This document shows, one piece after another, positions 11,601-21,110 of a stretch of 50,657 nucleotides of DNA (position 1 is its first letter; every line of letters begins with the position of its first letter). Under the pieces are notes generated by a model. That model was not told where the DNA came from. It did not search any database and was given only the letters and a program-made list of their open reading frames with translations. The stretch comes from Eimeria necatrix (Eukaryota > Apicomplexa > Conoidasida > Eucoccidiorida > Eimeriidae): positions 1-50,657 of the forward strand of contig NW_013655115.1 of the NCBI RefSeq assembly GCF_000499385.1, given 5' to 3'. Made by a program: the position numbers and the translations under genes.

Positions 11601-14478
11601 GCTAAGAGCTGGGTGTGCAACAGAGGCGTCGTATGTTTTGTGCCTTGAGAGATTGCGTTCTGGCCTCATGTTTTGCACGACACACAATAAAGGACTGGAA
11701 ACTTAATTCTGAATTGGAGAGTGTGGTGTTTTATTGGTTTTTTAGAACACTGTTCCGAAGGGCAACTCTCTTGTATTTTGTGTGCAGAGGATAGCACAGC
11801 GCCCGACGGTACGGTGTTGCTGCGGTTGAAAGGTCATATCGAAGACAGTGCGCGACCCCAACTCGTTCATTTTGCGCAACAGCTGAGAGCGCATTGTCCC
11901 TCTCTAAAGGCTGTTACTTTTTGTGATGTACGCAGGTGAGTCAGGGGCTATTGCTGCGGTTGCTTCTGCAATTGTTGTTCCTTTGCTGGTACTCATGGCG
12001 CCGTTAATGCTGCCGTTGTTAATGCTACCGTTTTCCCTGTTTTGCTCCCGCTGCTCTCGTTGATGCTATTTTTGGTGCCACAGCATATGCTTTGGCCGTC
12101 CTTGGTGCTATATGTATTACCGCCTATTATTTTGCAACAATTTTCTGTTTGTGGTGGTCTGCTGCTATAGGCTGCAAGCTCCAGATGAAGTTTTGGCTGG
12201 CACGGATGCGCTACTGGTGACTGTTTTTGGGTGGCGATACCGAATAACAGGTGAGGAACGCTGCCTTGTACTCCACGACAACTTGAGTTTGTTTTTTGCG
12301 TTCACACGTTGGAAAGGGTGGGTCCCTACGTTTTAGGCATGTGCCACGAGTAGTTTTAGCTCAAGCTCTTGGTTCTAGGGCACGACCCACTGCAGATTTA
12401 CAGTGTCCTGTTACCATGGAAGGTTCTCTTGCTATGATATTTTCCTCCACTTTTTGTTTGTTTCGGGCAATTTTTAGCCTCTGAGCCAGCAAAAATAAAG
12501 GCTGTCGCAGGCAGTCTTCACTCGTGCCGACGTTTGTCCGTTCTTTCGTCCTACTGTATGCTCCTGTCTATGCGCCATATCCGCACGCATGTCCGTTTGT
12601 TGCTTTTACTCCGTTACGCGCGTGTGCCCCTCTGTGGCCTCATTTGTTAGATCTCGTACTCATCTGTCTTCATTTTGTGTGTCCCTATTTTTTCTGTTTC
12701 TGTTCTGTGTGACGAGGTGGAACACGCGAGGCCTTTGCAAGTCGGGGAGAAGTGATGGAGCAAATTTTTCATGCTTTGAAGGAGGCCACGGGAAGGGCAA
12801 CAGGGTGCCTGTGGGGGGCTTTAGGGTCTGGGGGTCTTTTGGAAGTTTTGTTATCCTCCTCGTTTGAGAAGGTGAGCCTAATGTGACCCTCATGTGACGG
12901 GCAAGCAAAGCGTGAAGCTCAGGCCATGGGTTCAGGGCTTATTTGAGCACGCAAGAGCACCAGAATAGACTAGGAAGTCTACGCTAATTAAAAAAAAACA
13001 AATGTTCAGGCAACGACAGCAATATATGAGCACAAGCAGCTATGGGCACAAAACCAGGAAGGCAGCCAGACAGCAGACGTAGATGGAGGCCATGCAGTCA
13101 GTCCCAAAAGGGTCGTCTTTTTTCTACTGCGACGCCGCCCTCAGTTGCTGGATCAATACCCATAGCAAGGCACCGTTGCAGTATATCACGCCGCTTTCCG
13201 AAGGAGGTCAATATTGCTTGCTTAGGACGTCGCAGGAGGTGTAAGAATGCGGCTGCACTGCAGGTGGTGGTGTTTGCGCCTGGCTCCCGCGACGCGGATG
13301 AGGCCCGCAAGAACTTTGGCCTCAACGGCATATCCTCGGCCGAAGTGGTGGAGTGTACAAACAGCCAGTGGGCTCTGAGGGGTTGCTGAGGCTGTTGCGA
13401 TTTTGAAGCATCCTAATGATTGCACTCCCCGTCGCCTGTTCCGAGTCCAGCTGGCGCGTTTCACTTAATGCTGCTTGCAGAGACGTTGCGACGGCCCTGG
13501 CTGCTAGAGCTGGCCTGTATCGCCCTCTTCGAGGACAAAACCGAGCGCAGCTGGTGCAGGTCAGGCCCAAAGACGAAATATTGCCTTGAAATACCTAAAG
13601 GAGCGACCGCTCGGAAATGGCCTGTTTCGAATGGTGGTGTGCGTGCTGATGTAGCCAGTGTGAATGGCTGCTGCTTCGTTCTACTTCGAGAGAATGTGTA
13701 GCCACGCAGTATACAGACACATCCATGTTCAGACGCGAATATTCCGTTATGTGGTTACTGTCAAGCTGAGAAATGGAAGTGGCTTTTAATGCGGCTATGT
13801 ATGCTGTAGCTTTGGCACACTTTTGTGCTGTTTATGTTCCGGTATATTCAAAGCATGCTGTGGCACGGGGTACCGAGATAGGCTTCCACCGCGTTGAGGG
13901 AAGCGCGTTGGAGCGAGAAGTGACAGCGAAGGACAGTGCTGGAGACTGCCGACAACGAGCCGAATCTGCTGCAACCACCACAGCAACGGCACTGACACCA
14001 GCAAACTCAGCAGCACGGGAGTCACTAGATGCAGCATCGAAGCTGGAAGGAATAGGAACATCTGGTGAGCAGCACTTCGGCGCGCCGTGGCAGATGATTC
14101 TTGCATGTTCTTGCGTGCGCCCACGACGTATCCTCACGTCTTGGCAACCGTATCTCCGTTGAGTTCCTTCCGTTGGATTCAGAAGCCATCAAGACTGCAG
14201 CTTCCGAGCTCCCTGACGTTTTATTGCTCTCTCCATCGCGTAGAGGGCTAAACAAGGCAAGCACAGTGTTTTGGGGGTTCAGTTCTACTGCGCCTATACT
14301 TCTGGAGCACGTACGGTTTGCCCTACTGAGGGACTGTCTGCAGAGCTCTATTCGCATTTTTCTGGTGCAGGAGATTCGGCGCTGGGTCGCCGCAGCAGCT
14401 CCCCGGCGTATTGTCTACATAGCCCATGAGCAGCAAGCATTTCTTCGAGACGCAAAGGCACTTGCAACCGTCGGGTAG
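8668..14478 (+). CDS. TrmA/RumA (TRMT2)-family RNA m5U-methyltransferase-like protein, multi-exon
   Basis: Family members methylate uridine C5 in tRNA or rRNA using SAM. Exons deduced by motif and matching splice phase are about 8934-9773, 10165-10345, 10766-11267, 11371-11537, 11788-11935, 12171-12250, 12717-12871 and 13264 onward; later exons lie near 13773-14064 and 14090-14478. A possible first exon with an ATG is at 8668-8801. A TRAM-like end (LLPGAKITVRLEEL) precedes the Fe-S motif CPHFLEGCGGC, which is followed by the HQRKAK segment. Next come the RVDF and DIQKC strands, the LRRLxGxxTLxxLTLR-like strand near 11.5 kb, RYRITG, and a weak SAM motif I (WGALGSG). VVVFAPGSRDADEARKNFGL resembles the second SAM-binding strand. 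The usual catalytic DPPR and SCN motifs read SPSRRG and AHE, so activity is doubtful. The first exon and the C-terminus are uncertain. Confidence 0.82.
10716..10728 (+). repeat. interstitial telomere-type heptamer, about two units
   Basis: GGGTTTAGGGTTT lies inside an intron of the RNA methyltransferase-like gene. It equals nearly two units of the AGGGTTT telomere repeat used by coccidia. Telomere-like heptamers are known to be scattered in repeat-rich segments of Eimeria genomes. With only 13 bases, chance is a real alternative. Confidence 0.45.
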
Positions 14479-14479
14479 A

Positions 14480-15850
14480 GGCTCTTCTTACTTTTGCTGT
14501 TGCACGCTGCAGCTCGAGCAAGAGTATAGCTCACAAAATCTCTCCTGGGCTTCTAGGGGTAGCAAAATAGCTCCAAAGGAGCGACACGATGTCAGTGAAT
14601 CCATCACAGCATCTCATTCCCAGTGAGAACTATGTCTATGCAGGTACGAGCTTGCATACTTTAAGGCATTCGACATGTCTCCTCACACAACTGAAGTACT
14701 TACCGTCTCCGCCTTCTGCAAAAGCCATTCTGACTCGTGCAAGCACCAGGAGGCAGAACAGACCCCCACGTGAACAAAGGAATCCCTCCCTACAGAGCTA
14801 AAGCACTCAATGCCCTACACGACCCACGACCCTCATGGATGCCCGAGGGGGTCCCCATGAACATCTTATGCAGAATGCACGAGGGTTTTATATCTCGGCA
14901 CACAAGATTCCAACATCAGAACCGAAGTCCATGGATGACCCTGGAAAAACCGCAGTGAAGGCCCACCTGTCACTCCAGTAAAGGCGTAACTGCTGGGCAT
15001 TAAAAAGATCGTAGGCGTTATAAGCCTTTTGTTGAGACATTCTTTGAGTTGGCGTGAACACATAGACTCTTCAACGGGTGACGGCGAGTCGCCAAGTGTG
15101 GCGTCCGACAAACGCAAGGCCCGCATTCACTGGCCATATGCTTACGCGCGGCTCATGACTGAGGCGACACCTTGAAAAATCGTGTAGCCATAATATGGAG
15201 TGTATGTACAGAGCTAGTGAGACGCACGCAAGAGCTCCTCATGGCAACCACCACGACAAGGAACCGCGTAGGCACCACTTGAAGACCTGTTCAAGTTTTG
15301 CTCTCCTAAAACGTACTTAATGTAGGTAGCGATGTCGTGAGCCTTGCCAGAAAGAGTATCCTGGGCCACACACGCTTTCCATCTAAAGCTCACACACGCG
15401 CACACAGCCTCAGTGGGGAATGGGTTGTGCCTGTGGAGCTAGGCGCACCTGTGGAACATGGGCCGGCAGCGGTCAAGCTCAATTACTGTCGGGATTGTAA
15501 ATAGCAACGTAGAGGAAAGACACGGAGCTGCGTGCGGGCTTCGGCGGGGGAACGAGTACACAAAACAAGTCCACATTTTCCTTTAGCAATTAGTCATGGT
15601 TACGTAGACACTACAACTTGAATGAGATGTAGCGCATGCATGAAAATATAGCACCTGGTGCATCTACGAACCAGAAGAATTGGATTGAAAATCAGGATTT
15701 TGGCTGGCTGTTGTTTCCGAAAAGGAACTTGTATCTATCCTCGCTGCTTTCAAAGGGGCCGAAGCTGCGCGCAAACATAGAGTTTCGCTGGGGCTTAAAA
15801 GTATGGCAGTTGTCAAGAAGAACTCGTTTACTATGCTCAAGAGTCTACGG
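14480..15850. other. intergenic or downstream region, no firm gene
   Basis: No recognised domain. An 86-codon minus-strand ORF at 14866-15126 begins with an ATG (MRALRLSDATLGDSPSP) and could be a later exon of the thioredoxin-like gene upstream of it. It carries no thioredoxin-fold motif and was not linked by splice phase. A short plus frame at 14.51-14.63 kb could be an alternative 3' exon of the RNA methyltransferase-like gene. Confidence 0.35.
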
Positions 15851-15856
15851 TTGTGG

Positions 15857-17021
15857 TTTACATACCGTTGGAAGATACCGTGCAGCTTTTGGGCGGCGTT
15901 GCGGTCGTCGATGATCGGCACGGCGTCCGCTGCGCAACAGAGCCGAAGAGTTGGACTTCACAGCGTATCGCTTCAAGTCCAAACGTGTAGTCCGTCCTCA
16001 GGCAACTGGTTTCCTCTGAGGGGAAACGGCGATATGTCTGCGGTGTGCCAGCAATGGAATGCGGACTCTATGGGATACAACTGCGGTACCCCTAGCAATG
16101 GAATGCGGACTCTATGGGATACAACTGCGGTACCCCTATACTCTACAGGTTCAGAGTTTGTAAGTCTAGAGCCTACAGGTAAGGATGTGGTCATCTGGTG
16201 TAATCAGAATGATGGAGGGTAAACGACGAATTCCAAAGCGCCGCACTAGTGCACTATAGTCTCCGAAGGGAAGTGACAGCCTGCATAGAAACCCCAAACG
16301 CAGCATACCAAATCATGTGCAGTCAGTCCTGACTTTAGATCACTGCAGCAAATCCTAAACTTATGACAATAAAACCTACCAGGGCATTGTATATGCGAAT
16401 GCGGCGAATTCAGCAGGGGAACGGTCGCAGGGGATGTAGATTGTCTCGAACAGAGGCGGCTGCTGCTCCTGCTGCAGCTGTTTTAGCTGGCTGTAAACCT
16501 GGTGAAGCCGTGCAGAAAAGTCCCGACAATGAGGGCACCAGGACGCCCCGAAGAAAAGCGCGATATACTTCCCCACTAGTTCAGCTGGTGGTACTGGTTC
16601 TAGGCCTACAGCCCTTGCTGCTGCTTTTACAGCGGGTGTGCTACCATTCGCACTACCCTTCTGTTGTATTAAGAGCCTCCACCGCTGCTGCTGCTGCCTC
16701 ATAAGCTGCTGCTTGGGAAGACTGACGTGCAGCTGCCATTGCTGTACTGCCGTCTGGAGTCGGCGGCGGTTTGCCGCTGCGTAGCAAAAACAGCGGCACC
16801 CATTCTGCTACAGCTGCCTTTTTTTGTGTTGCTTGTGCAGCAGGTGCTCTCGCTGCAGCTTCTCTTGTGGGTGCCGGTGCCGCATCTGCTCCACCATGAT
16901 GTATCGGTCCAGAAGGCGCGGCGGCGCAGATAGCCGGCTCTCGGTGGTAAAAGCCAAAGAATGGCATATTCTTAACCCTTCTATCATGAACTGCACGTTC
17001 TTGGTTTCTGAATGTACGCAT
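15857..17021 (-). CDS. nucleoredoxin/tryparedoxin-like thioredoxin-fold protein, frame-disrupted
   Basis: These proteins reduce disulfides through a CxxC redox pair. The core block (16376-16702) reads VGKYIALFFGASWCPHCRDF, with the WCxxC active site as WCPHC. It continues through FETIYIPCDRSPAEFAAFAY and ends in the family hallmark MPW. The next expected segment (VPIIDDRNAAQKLHGIFQ) lies at about 15857-15914 and is followed by a GTATGT donor. An Ala/Gln-rich upstream block starts at an ATG at 17021. A membrane-anchored alternative start lies at 17244. The three blocks are in different frames and do not join with canonical introns of normal size at all junctions, and the final strand (IPTLVLLD-type) is not cleanly found. 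This suggests tiny introns, sequencing errors or a decaying gene. Confidence 0.68.
16050..16137. repeat. perfect 44-bp tandem duplication
   Basis: The 44-base unit beginning AGCAATGGAATGCGGACTCT occurs twice in direct succession (16050-16093 and 16094-16137) with no mismatch. It lies in the presumed intron between the MPW exon and the VPIIDD exon of the thioredoxin-like gene. Perfect identity implies a recent event, or a collapsed or mis-joined assembly. Confidence 0.9.
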
Positions 17022-17244
17022 CTTTATCTAAGTTCGTTGGGACTTGCGTAGCAAGCCCTTGACGTGGTTCAGCAACTGGAGTAGCTGCTGCAGATTGAGC
17101 GCCGCGAGTACACTTTTTTTCAGCCATCAAAAATTTTGGTTGTGCTCCAACCTTTAGCCGCTTGGAGTATTTTTCCATCATTATGAAGAGACAAGCCATC
17201 AAAGTTACATAGTAAACCCTCGAGTGTGTGCTACGATAATTCAT

Positions 17245-18300
17245 GAGGTAGATTTTGTCATTTTCATCAGCAAAGCAATTTCATAACATAATTAAGGTAT
17301 TTCCTCGTGCCTCTCAGGGATGTTCTGCATGCCTAATGCTATGGTTTCCTCTTCCTAGTGCGTTTCTGCACAGCGGACTAAAATCGGTAGTGGCACTTCA
17401 AAAGTTGGAACTTGTATTTCTAGCCCTTCAGTAGATTTCCGTGCTAAAAACAACCTGCGCGCCTTTAGTACGATCAAAGTTTCATCTACTCTTTTTTTCC
17501 TACCATCGCTTTTTTACTCCTGTATTGCGTAAGTGGTGTACTGCTTTCACATATAAATATGGCTCTCCCTACAACTAGTGGCAAGCAGTAGTAAAAGGTG
17601 TAACAATCAATCTCTCCAAAACAAAGAACCTTGAGTGAAAGTGGGTTCACGTGAGTCGCCCAAAGCACATCCCATTTTATTTCTAAAGTGTCTCCTGCAA
17701 AGACTGCGGCTGCTGGCCTTTTACGGCTTCTAGCCACTGCCACACGTGCGTATGACACCCAAGTTAGTGCGTATCGAGCATTCGTGCTCACACTTCTGGA
17801 ATAGTCGATGCACTTCTGTTTACACGATCGCAGCATAGTTCAGCCATTCCTGGTGAATCATATTGCGAAATATCGGGCAGGCCCCAAAAAAAAAAGATGA
17901 ATGCAATCCACATAGCTGCAGCCGCTGCTTTTGTAAGACAATTCAAGATACTTTGTTGGGAAGGCAAGAGAAATCCCTCTATTTTTGCAAAGCTTGGATC
18001 TGCATGCAAATTCTTCTTCAAAGCAAAATACGAAAGCAGAAAGAGCTAAACCTCATTGGTAGCCTTGACATAATGCACGCCATAGCTGCAACTACGCCAG
18101 CACAGATCCGTTAAACCCCCACGCAAGCGAGGAAAGTGGCGGCTGCCCCTTACCTTTAATTGTGACTATGTTGTCTTCAAGTTGCGATTGCTGCTGCCGC
18201 TTTCGGATATACGCTCACTAGTAGTACCAGATATTGGACTCAAACTTGCACGGAAATAGCTAAGCATAAACGCACTAAAGGCAGATGAGGGAAAATGATG
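17245..18300. other. no assignable gene
   Basis: Two minus-strand open blocks (17486-17836 and 17788-18021) overlap in different frames. The second contains a hydrophobic helix (MWIAFIFFFWGLP). Neither shows a family motif or a convincing start. Nothing else was seen here. Confidence 0.3.
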
Positions 18301-18304
18301 TTCG

Positions 18305-18580
18305 GAACAAAAAAGATGATGACCGTAAGAAAAGAAGCAGCGCCTTCGTATACGGAGAGACCTACAACCCACGCTTCCCCAACTAGCCTTGCTGCTTATT
18401 CTGCTGCCGTTTGTACTTCTCCTAATCCTTCTGCAAACGATTATCCTAACTCTGACAAAGGATTCAAAGTCTCAGTGCAACAGCAGCAACTGCTGCCGTA
18501 TGAGTCGGTACACCTCGCTCCTAGTACGCCCGTGCTACAGAATATGCGGCATCAGGCCTCCGCTGCCAGGAATAAATGAA
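18305..18580 (+). repeat. diverged copy 1 of a duplicated segment
   Basis: This stretch aligns end to end with 19890-20165. In the plus frame the two copies share a VRK-x-AAPS start, the segment SDK/RGxxVS followed by QQQ, and a closing APSxPxLQNxR block. Copy 1 is open for 94 codons from an ATG at 18295, ending in TGA-type termination at 18579. In the minus frame copy 1 has stops where copy 2 is open. The coding strand is therefore uncertain, with plus slightly favoured. No function is recognised. Confidence 0.6.
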
Positions 18581-18713
18581 AGGGATAAGCTTCGGATCAG
18601 GCTTCGCTAGGGGGGTCAAATAAGGAACAGAGTAGCGCAGGCGAAGCTACCACCACCATGCGCAAAAAAAGAAAACAAACGAGAACGAATAACAGGGAAC
18701 CAAGCCAACTTTG

Positions 18714-19492
18714 TCACTCAAGCCCCTTTTGTTTCAGTTCTTCTGAAATGCAGACTCTATAGTCCGCAAAGAAATGAAAGCAATTACGAGACATATCTCC
18801 CTGTTCAGAAACAACACCAGAACGTGAAGAATTTAGAAATGAGCTAGACAATCGATGAATGCAACCCGCACAGTTAAGTACTACAAAATGCACTTGAAGT
18901 GAAGTGAGCTTAGCAGTTAATGTGTCAAGACAAACTACAGGAATGTGAGCAATGCACACGAATTGGCAAACTCTGATAACGCAGACAAAGGCGAAATCTT
19001 TCCGTTGATATTGATGGTAGCAGACGCGAGCTACTGGAGAGACACAGCAAAAATAAAAGGGCTTTAACGAGGAAAACCCGTCAACGGCAAAAAGCGCACG
19101 AAAACACTAATGTGAGCAGAAGCACACGAAAACAAGTAGCCTGGGTGAGTGATGAAGAAACGACACAACACGAGAAACGAACAGGCAAGAGATGAGACGA
19201 GCTTTCGATGAAAAGATGAGACGGTCAGTGTACGACACAGGAGCAATGACGGACTGGTGGACACAAACCGAAGAAATAAATGCACGAAATGGACAAATAA
19301 AATCCGACTCAGCCAGCACGCAAACGGACAGGAACGAAAGGATAGGTGGACAGAAGAGTGATTAAAACCGAAACACGATGAAACAGAAATGCATTCAAAA
19401 TCATGAAAAAAACAAACCTGCAAAAAGTGGTGTCGGTACCAATGATTAAAGCATCTATCATACTGCTCCTTCAACCCAGCGCAAGATGCCAT
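18714..19492 (-). CDS. TRIAP1: TRIAP1/Mdm35-family twin CX9C protein (two exons)
   Basis: Mdm35/TRIAP1 is a small intermembrane-space protein imported by the Mia40 disulfide relay. It partners PRELI/Ups proteins to move phosphatidic acid between mitochondrial membranes. Exon 1 is 19418-19492 (25 codons from ATG) and contains CAGLKEQYDRCFNHWYRHHF, the first CX9C helix plus the conserved FNxWY segment. It ends at CAG before a GTTTGT donor. Exon 2 is 18714-18800, entered after a GAACAG acceptor. It contains GDMSRNC and the second CX9C (CFHFFADYRVC), then EELKQKGLE and TGA. Both junctions are phase 0, giving 53 residues, slightly shorter than the roughly 75-residue animal form. An upstream AG directly before the ATG could allow an extra 5' exon. 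The order C-x9-C, CFNxW, FL, GD, C-x9-C is diagnostic. Confidence 0.88.
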
Positions 19493-19803
19493 CTGCAGGG
19501 ACCCCACATACAGCGGCAGTAGCACTAGCAGCAGGAACAGCAACGGTGAACATCAGCAGCATGTGCTGCAGCAGCGAAAAGCTGCGAAAAAATGCTTTAG
19601 GCAAAATCAGACCTCCCCGCTCAATGGCAGCAGCACCAGACGTGCTCCTACAAGGTGGGCTCCAAGCCCTACATTGTGTATCTGAAGAAACTGCGATTGA
19701 GGATCCATAATGCGACGATTGCGGATAGGCCTTTAGGGACAACCCACTCACCGCCTCACGCATTGCAATCCCATGGTCTTTAGGCTGTTGCGTTGCTGCA
19801 GGC

Positions 19804-20217
19804 ATGGCTTGGCCTGGTGCACTGCATGTGCTGCTGCTTCTGCTGCTGCTAGAGGCTGCCTCTGGCCCGGCGGTGTGTGCAAGCGACGGCATCATCGCTT
19901 GCGTAAGAAAGACAGCGGCGCCTTCGTTTATGGCTACAACCAGAGCCCACGCTTCCGCAACTAGCCCTGCTGCTTGCTCTGTTGCTGTAAGTACTCCTGC
20001 CACTTCTTCTGCAAGCGATTATTCTAACTCAGACAGAGGATCCAGAGTGTCATTGCAGCAGCAGCAGCAGCAGCAGCGGCAGTCAGTGCATTTCGCTCCC
20101 AGTGCCCCCGCACTGCAAAATGTGAGGCAGCACAAGCCGCCGCTGCAGTGGCAGAAGCCGTTCTTTCTGTGGTTGCCAATCGCTGTCTCAGAAGTTGCTC
20201 TCGTTGGCCTCGTATAG
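19804..20217 (+). CDS. putative low-complexity protein containing duplicated segment (copy 2)
   Basis: A 137-codon ATG frame opens with MAWPGALHVLLLLLLLEAAS, which looks like a signal peptide but is generated largely by a CTG/CTT run. A Ser/Thr/Ala region, a run of Gln (near 20055-20080) and the segment shared with 18.3-18.58 kb follow. The opposite strand is also open over much of the region, as expected for (CAG)n DNA. Either strand, or neither, could be the real one. No family is recognised. Confidence 0.3.
   Translation: MAWPGALHVLLLLLLLEAASGPAVCASDGIIACVRKTAAPSFMATTRAHASATSPAACSVAVSTPATSSASDYSNSDRGSRVSLQQQQQQQRQSVHFAPSAPALQNVRQHKPPLQWQKPFFLWLPIAVSEVALVGLV
19890..20165 (+). repeat. diverged copy 2 of a duplicated segment
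   Basis: This pairs with 18305-18580. Runs such as GCGCCTTCGT, CCCACGCTTCC and CAACTAGCC are shared in order, and the copies differ throughout by substitutions and small indels, the largest being an expanded CAG run in this copy. The spacing and same orientation indicate a local direct duplication, with the TRIAP1-like gene on the opposite strand between the two copies. Confidence 0.6.
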
Positions 20218-20420
20218 GTGCGCCTCCCAGGTGTTGAGGGGTGCCAAGCGCCGCAGCAAGTGTGGTGACTGTCTGTGGCGGCAGCAGCAAAAGCATTCCC
20301 ACGGAAAATCGGTCAGTTTCCTCTCTCAAGTATAAAAATCAGACGGGAAGGAGTTACAGCATTGGCAGCAGAACACGCAGTTGCTTTTGCATGCTGCTGC
20401 TGCGTGCTATTGCGCTAGCC

Positions 20421-20681
20421 CTACAATTCAGTCGATTGCAGCTGCTGCTGCGGCCACTGCTGCTGCGGCAGCCCCCGCACGATTTTCTTCCTCTTCTTGT
20501 AGCCTTCACAGAGTCTTTCATTTTTAAATGCAAAATGATAAACCTTAAGCCGTAAATCTGTGAGCAGCACCGTATCGGAAACGGGCGAAGGCTGGAGGGC
20601 CCACTCCGAGTCTTGGGGCCCGCCGGGTCCTATGCTGCTGTTGCAGTTGCAACCGCAACAACGGCAGCAGCGGCACTGCAT
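20421..20681 (-). CDS. putative exon, unknown protein
   Basis: The minus frame reads a protein-like, lysine-rich stretch including VSDTVLLTDLRLKVYHFAFK and ends in a Gln-rich tail before a stop. A potential donor (AAG followed by GTTTAT) follows LRLK. It stands out from the surrounding CAG low complexity, but no start, partner exon or family could be identified. Confidence 0.25.
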   Translation of the reverse strand: MQCRCCRCCGCNCNSSIGPGGPQDSEWALQPSPVSDTVLLTDLRLKVYHFAFKNERLCEGYKKRKKIVRGLPQQQWPQQQLQSTEL

Positions 20682-21110
20682 TATCGACTTGTATTAGCAT
20701 TTCGGCATCGGCTGATTTTGTATTCCGTTTGTTGGAGCTTAATTTTGCTCGATAGCGAAGGAAGGAGGGTCGGCGGCAGGAGTAACAGTGGCAGCAGCTG
20801 CACGAGTAGCAGCAGCTGCTGCGGTCCTTTTGTGACAGCAGCGCACGCAACTCACCAACACGTGGTCGCTGCATCTGCTGCAAGCAGAGAGGAGAAGAGA
20901 CCCTTCCTATAGACACAACGACGCTAGGAGGAGGAACAGCTAGGCAAGAGCGCTTACACCCCTCGCAGCTGCGGCTGCTCCAAAGATTCTCTCGACAACA
21001 TGACTGAAGCCAGCCGACATGTACTCTGCATCATTAGTAACAGCGTCGAGCGCGGCAACTGACGGGGCAACAGGTCTAACAGGAGCTAAAGCAGCGGCAA
21101 CAGCAGCAGT

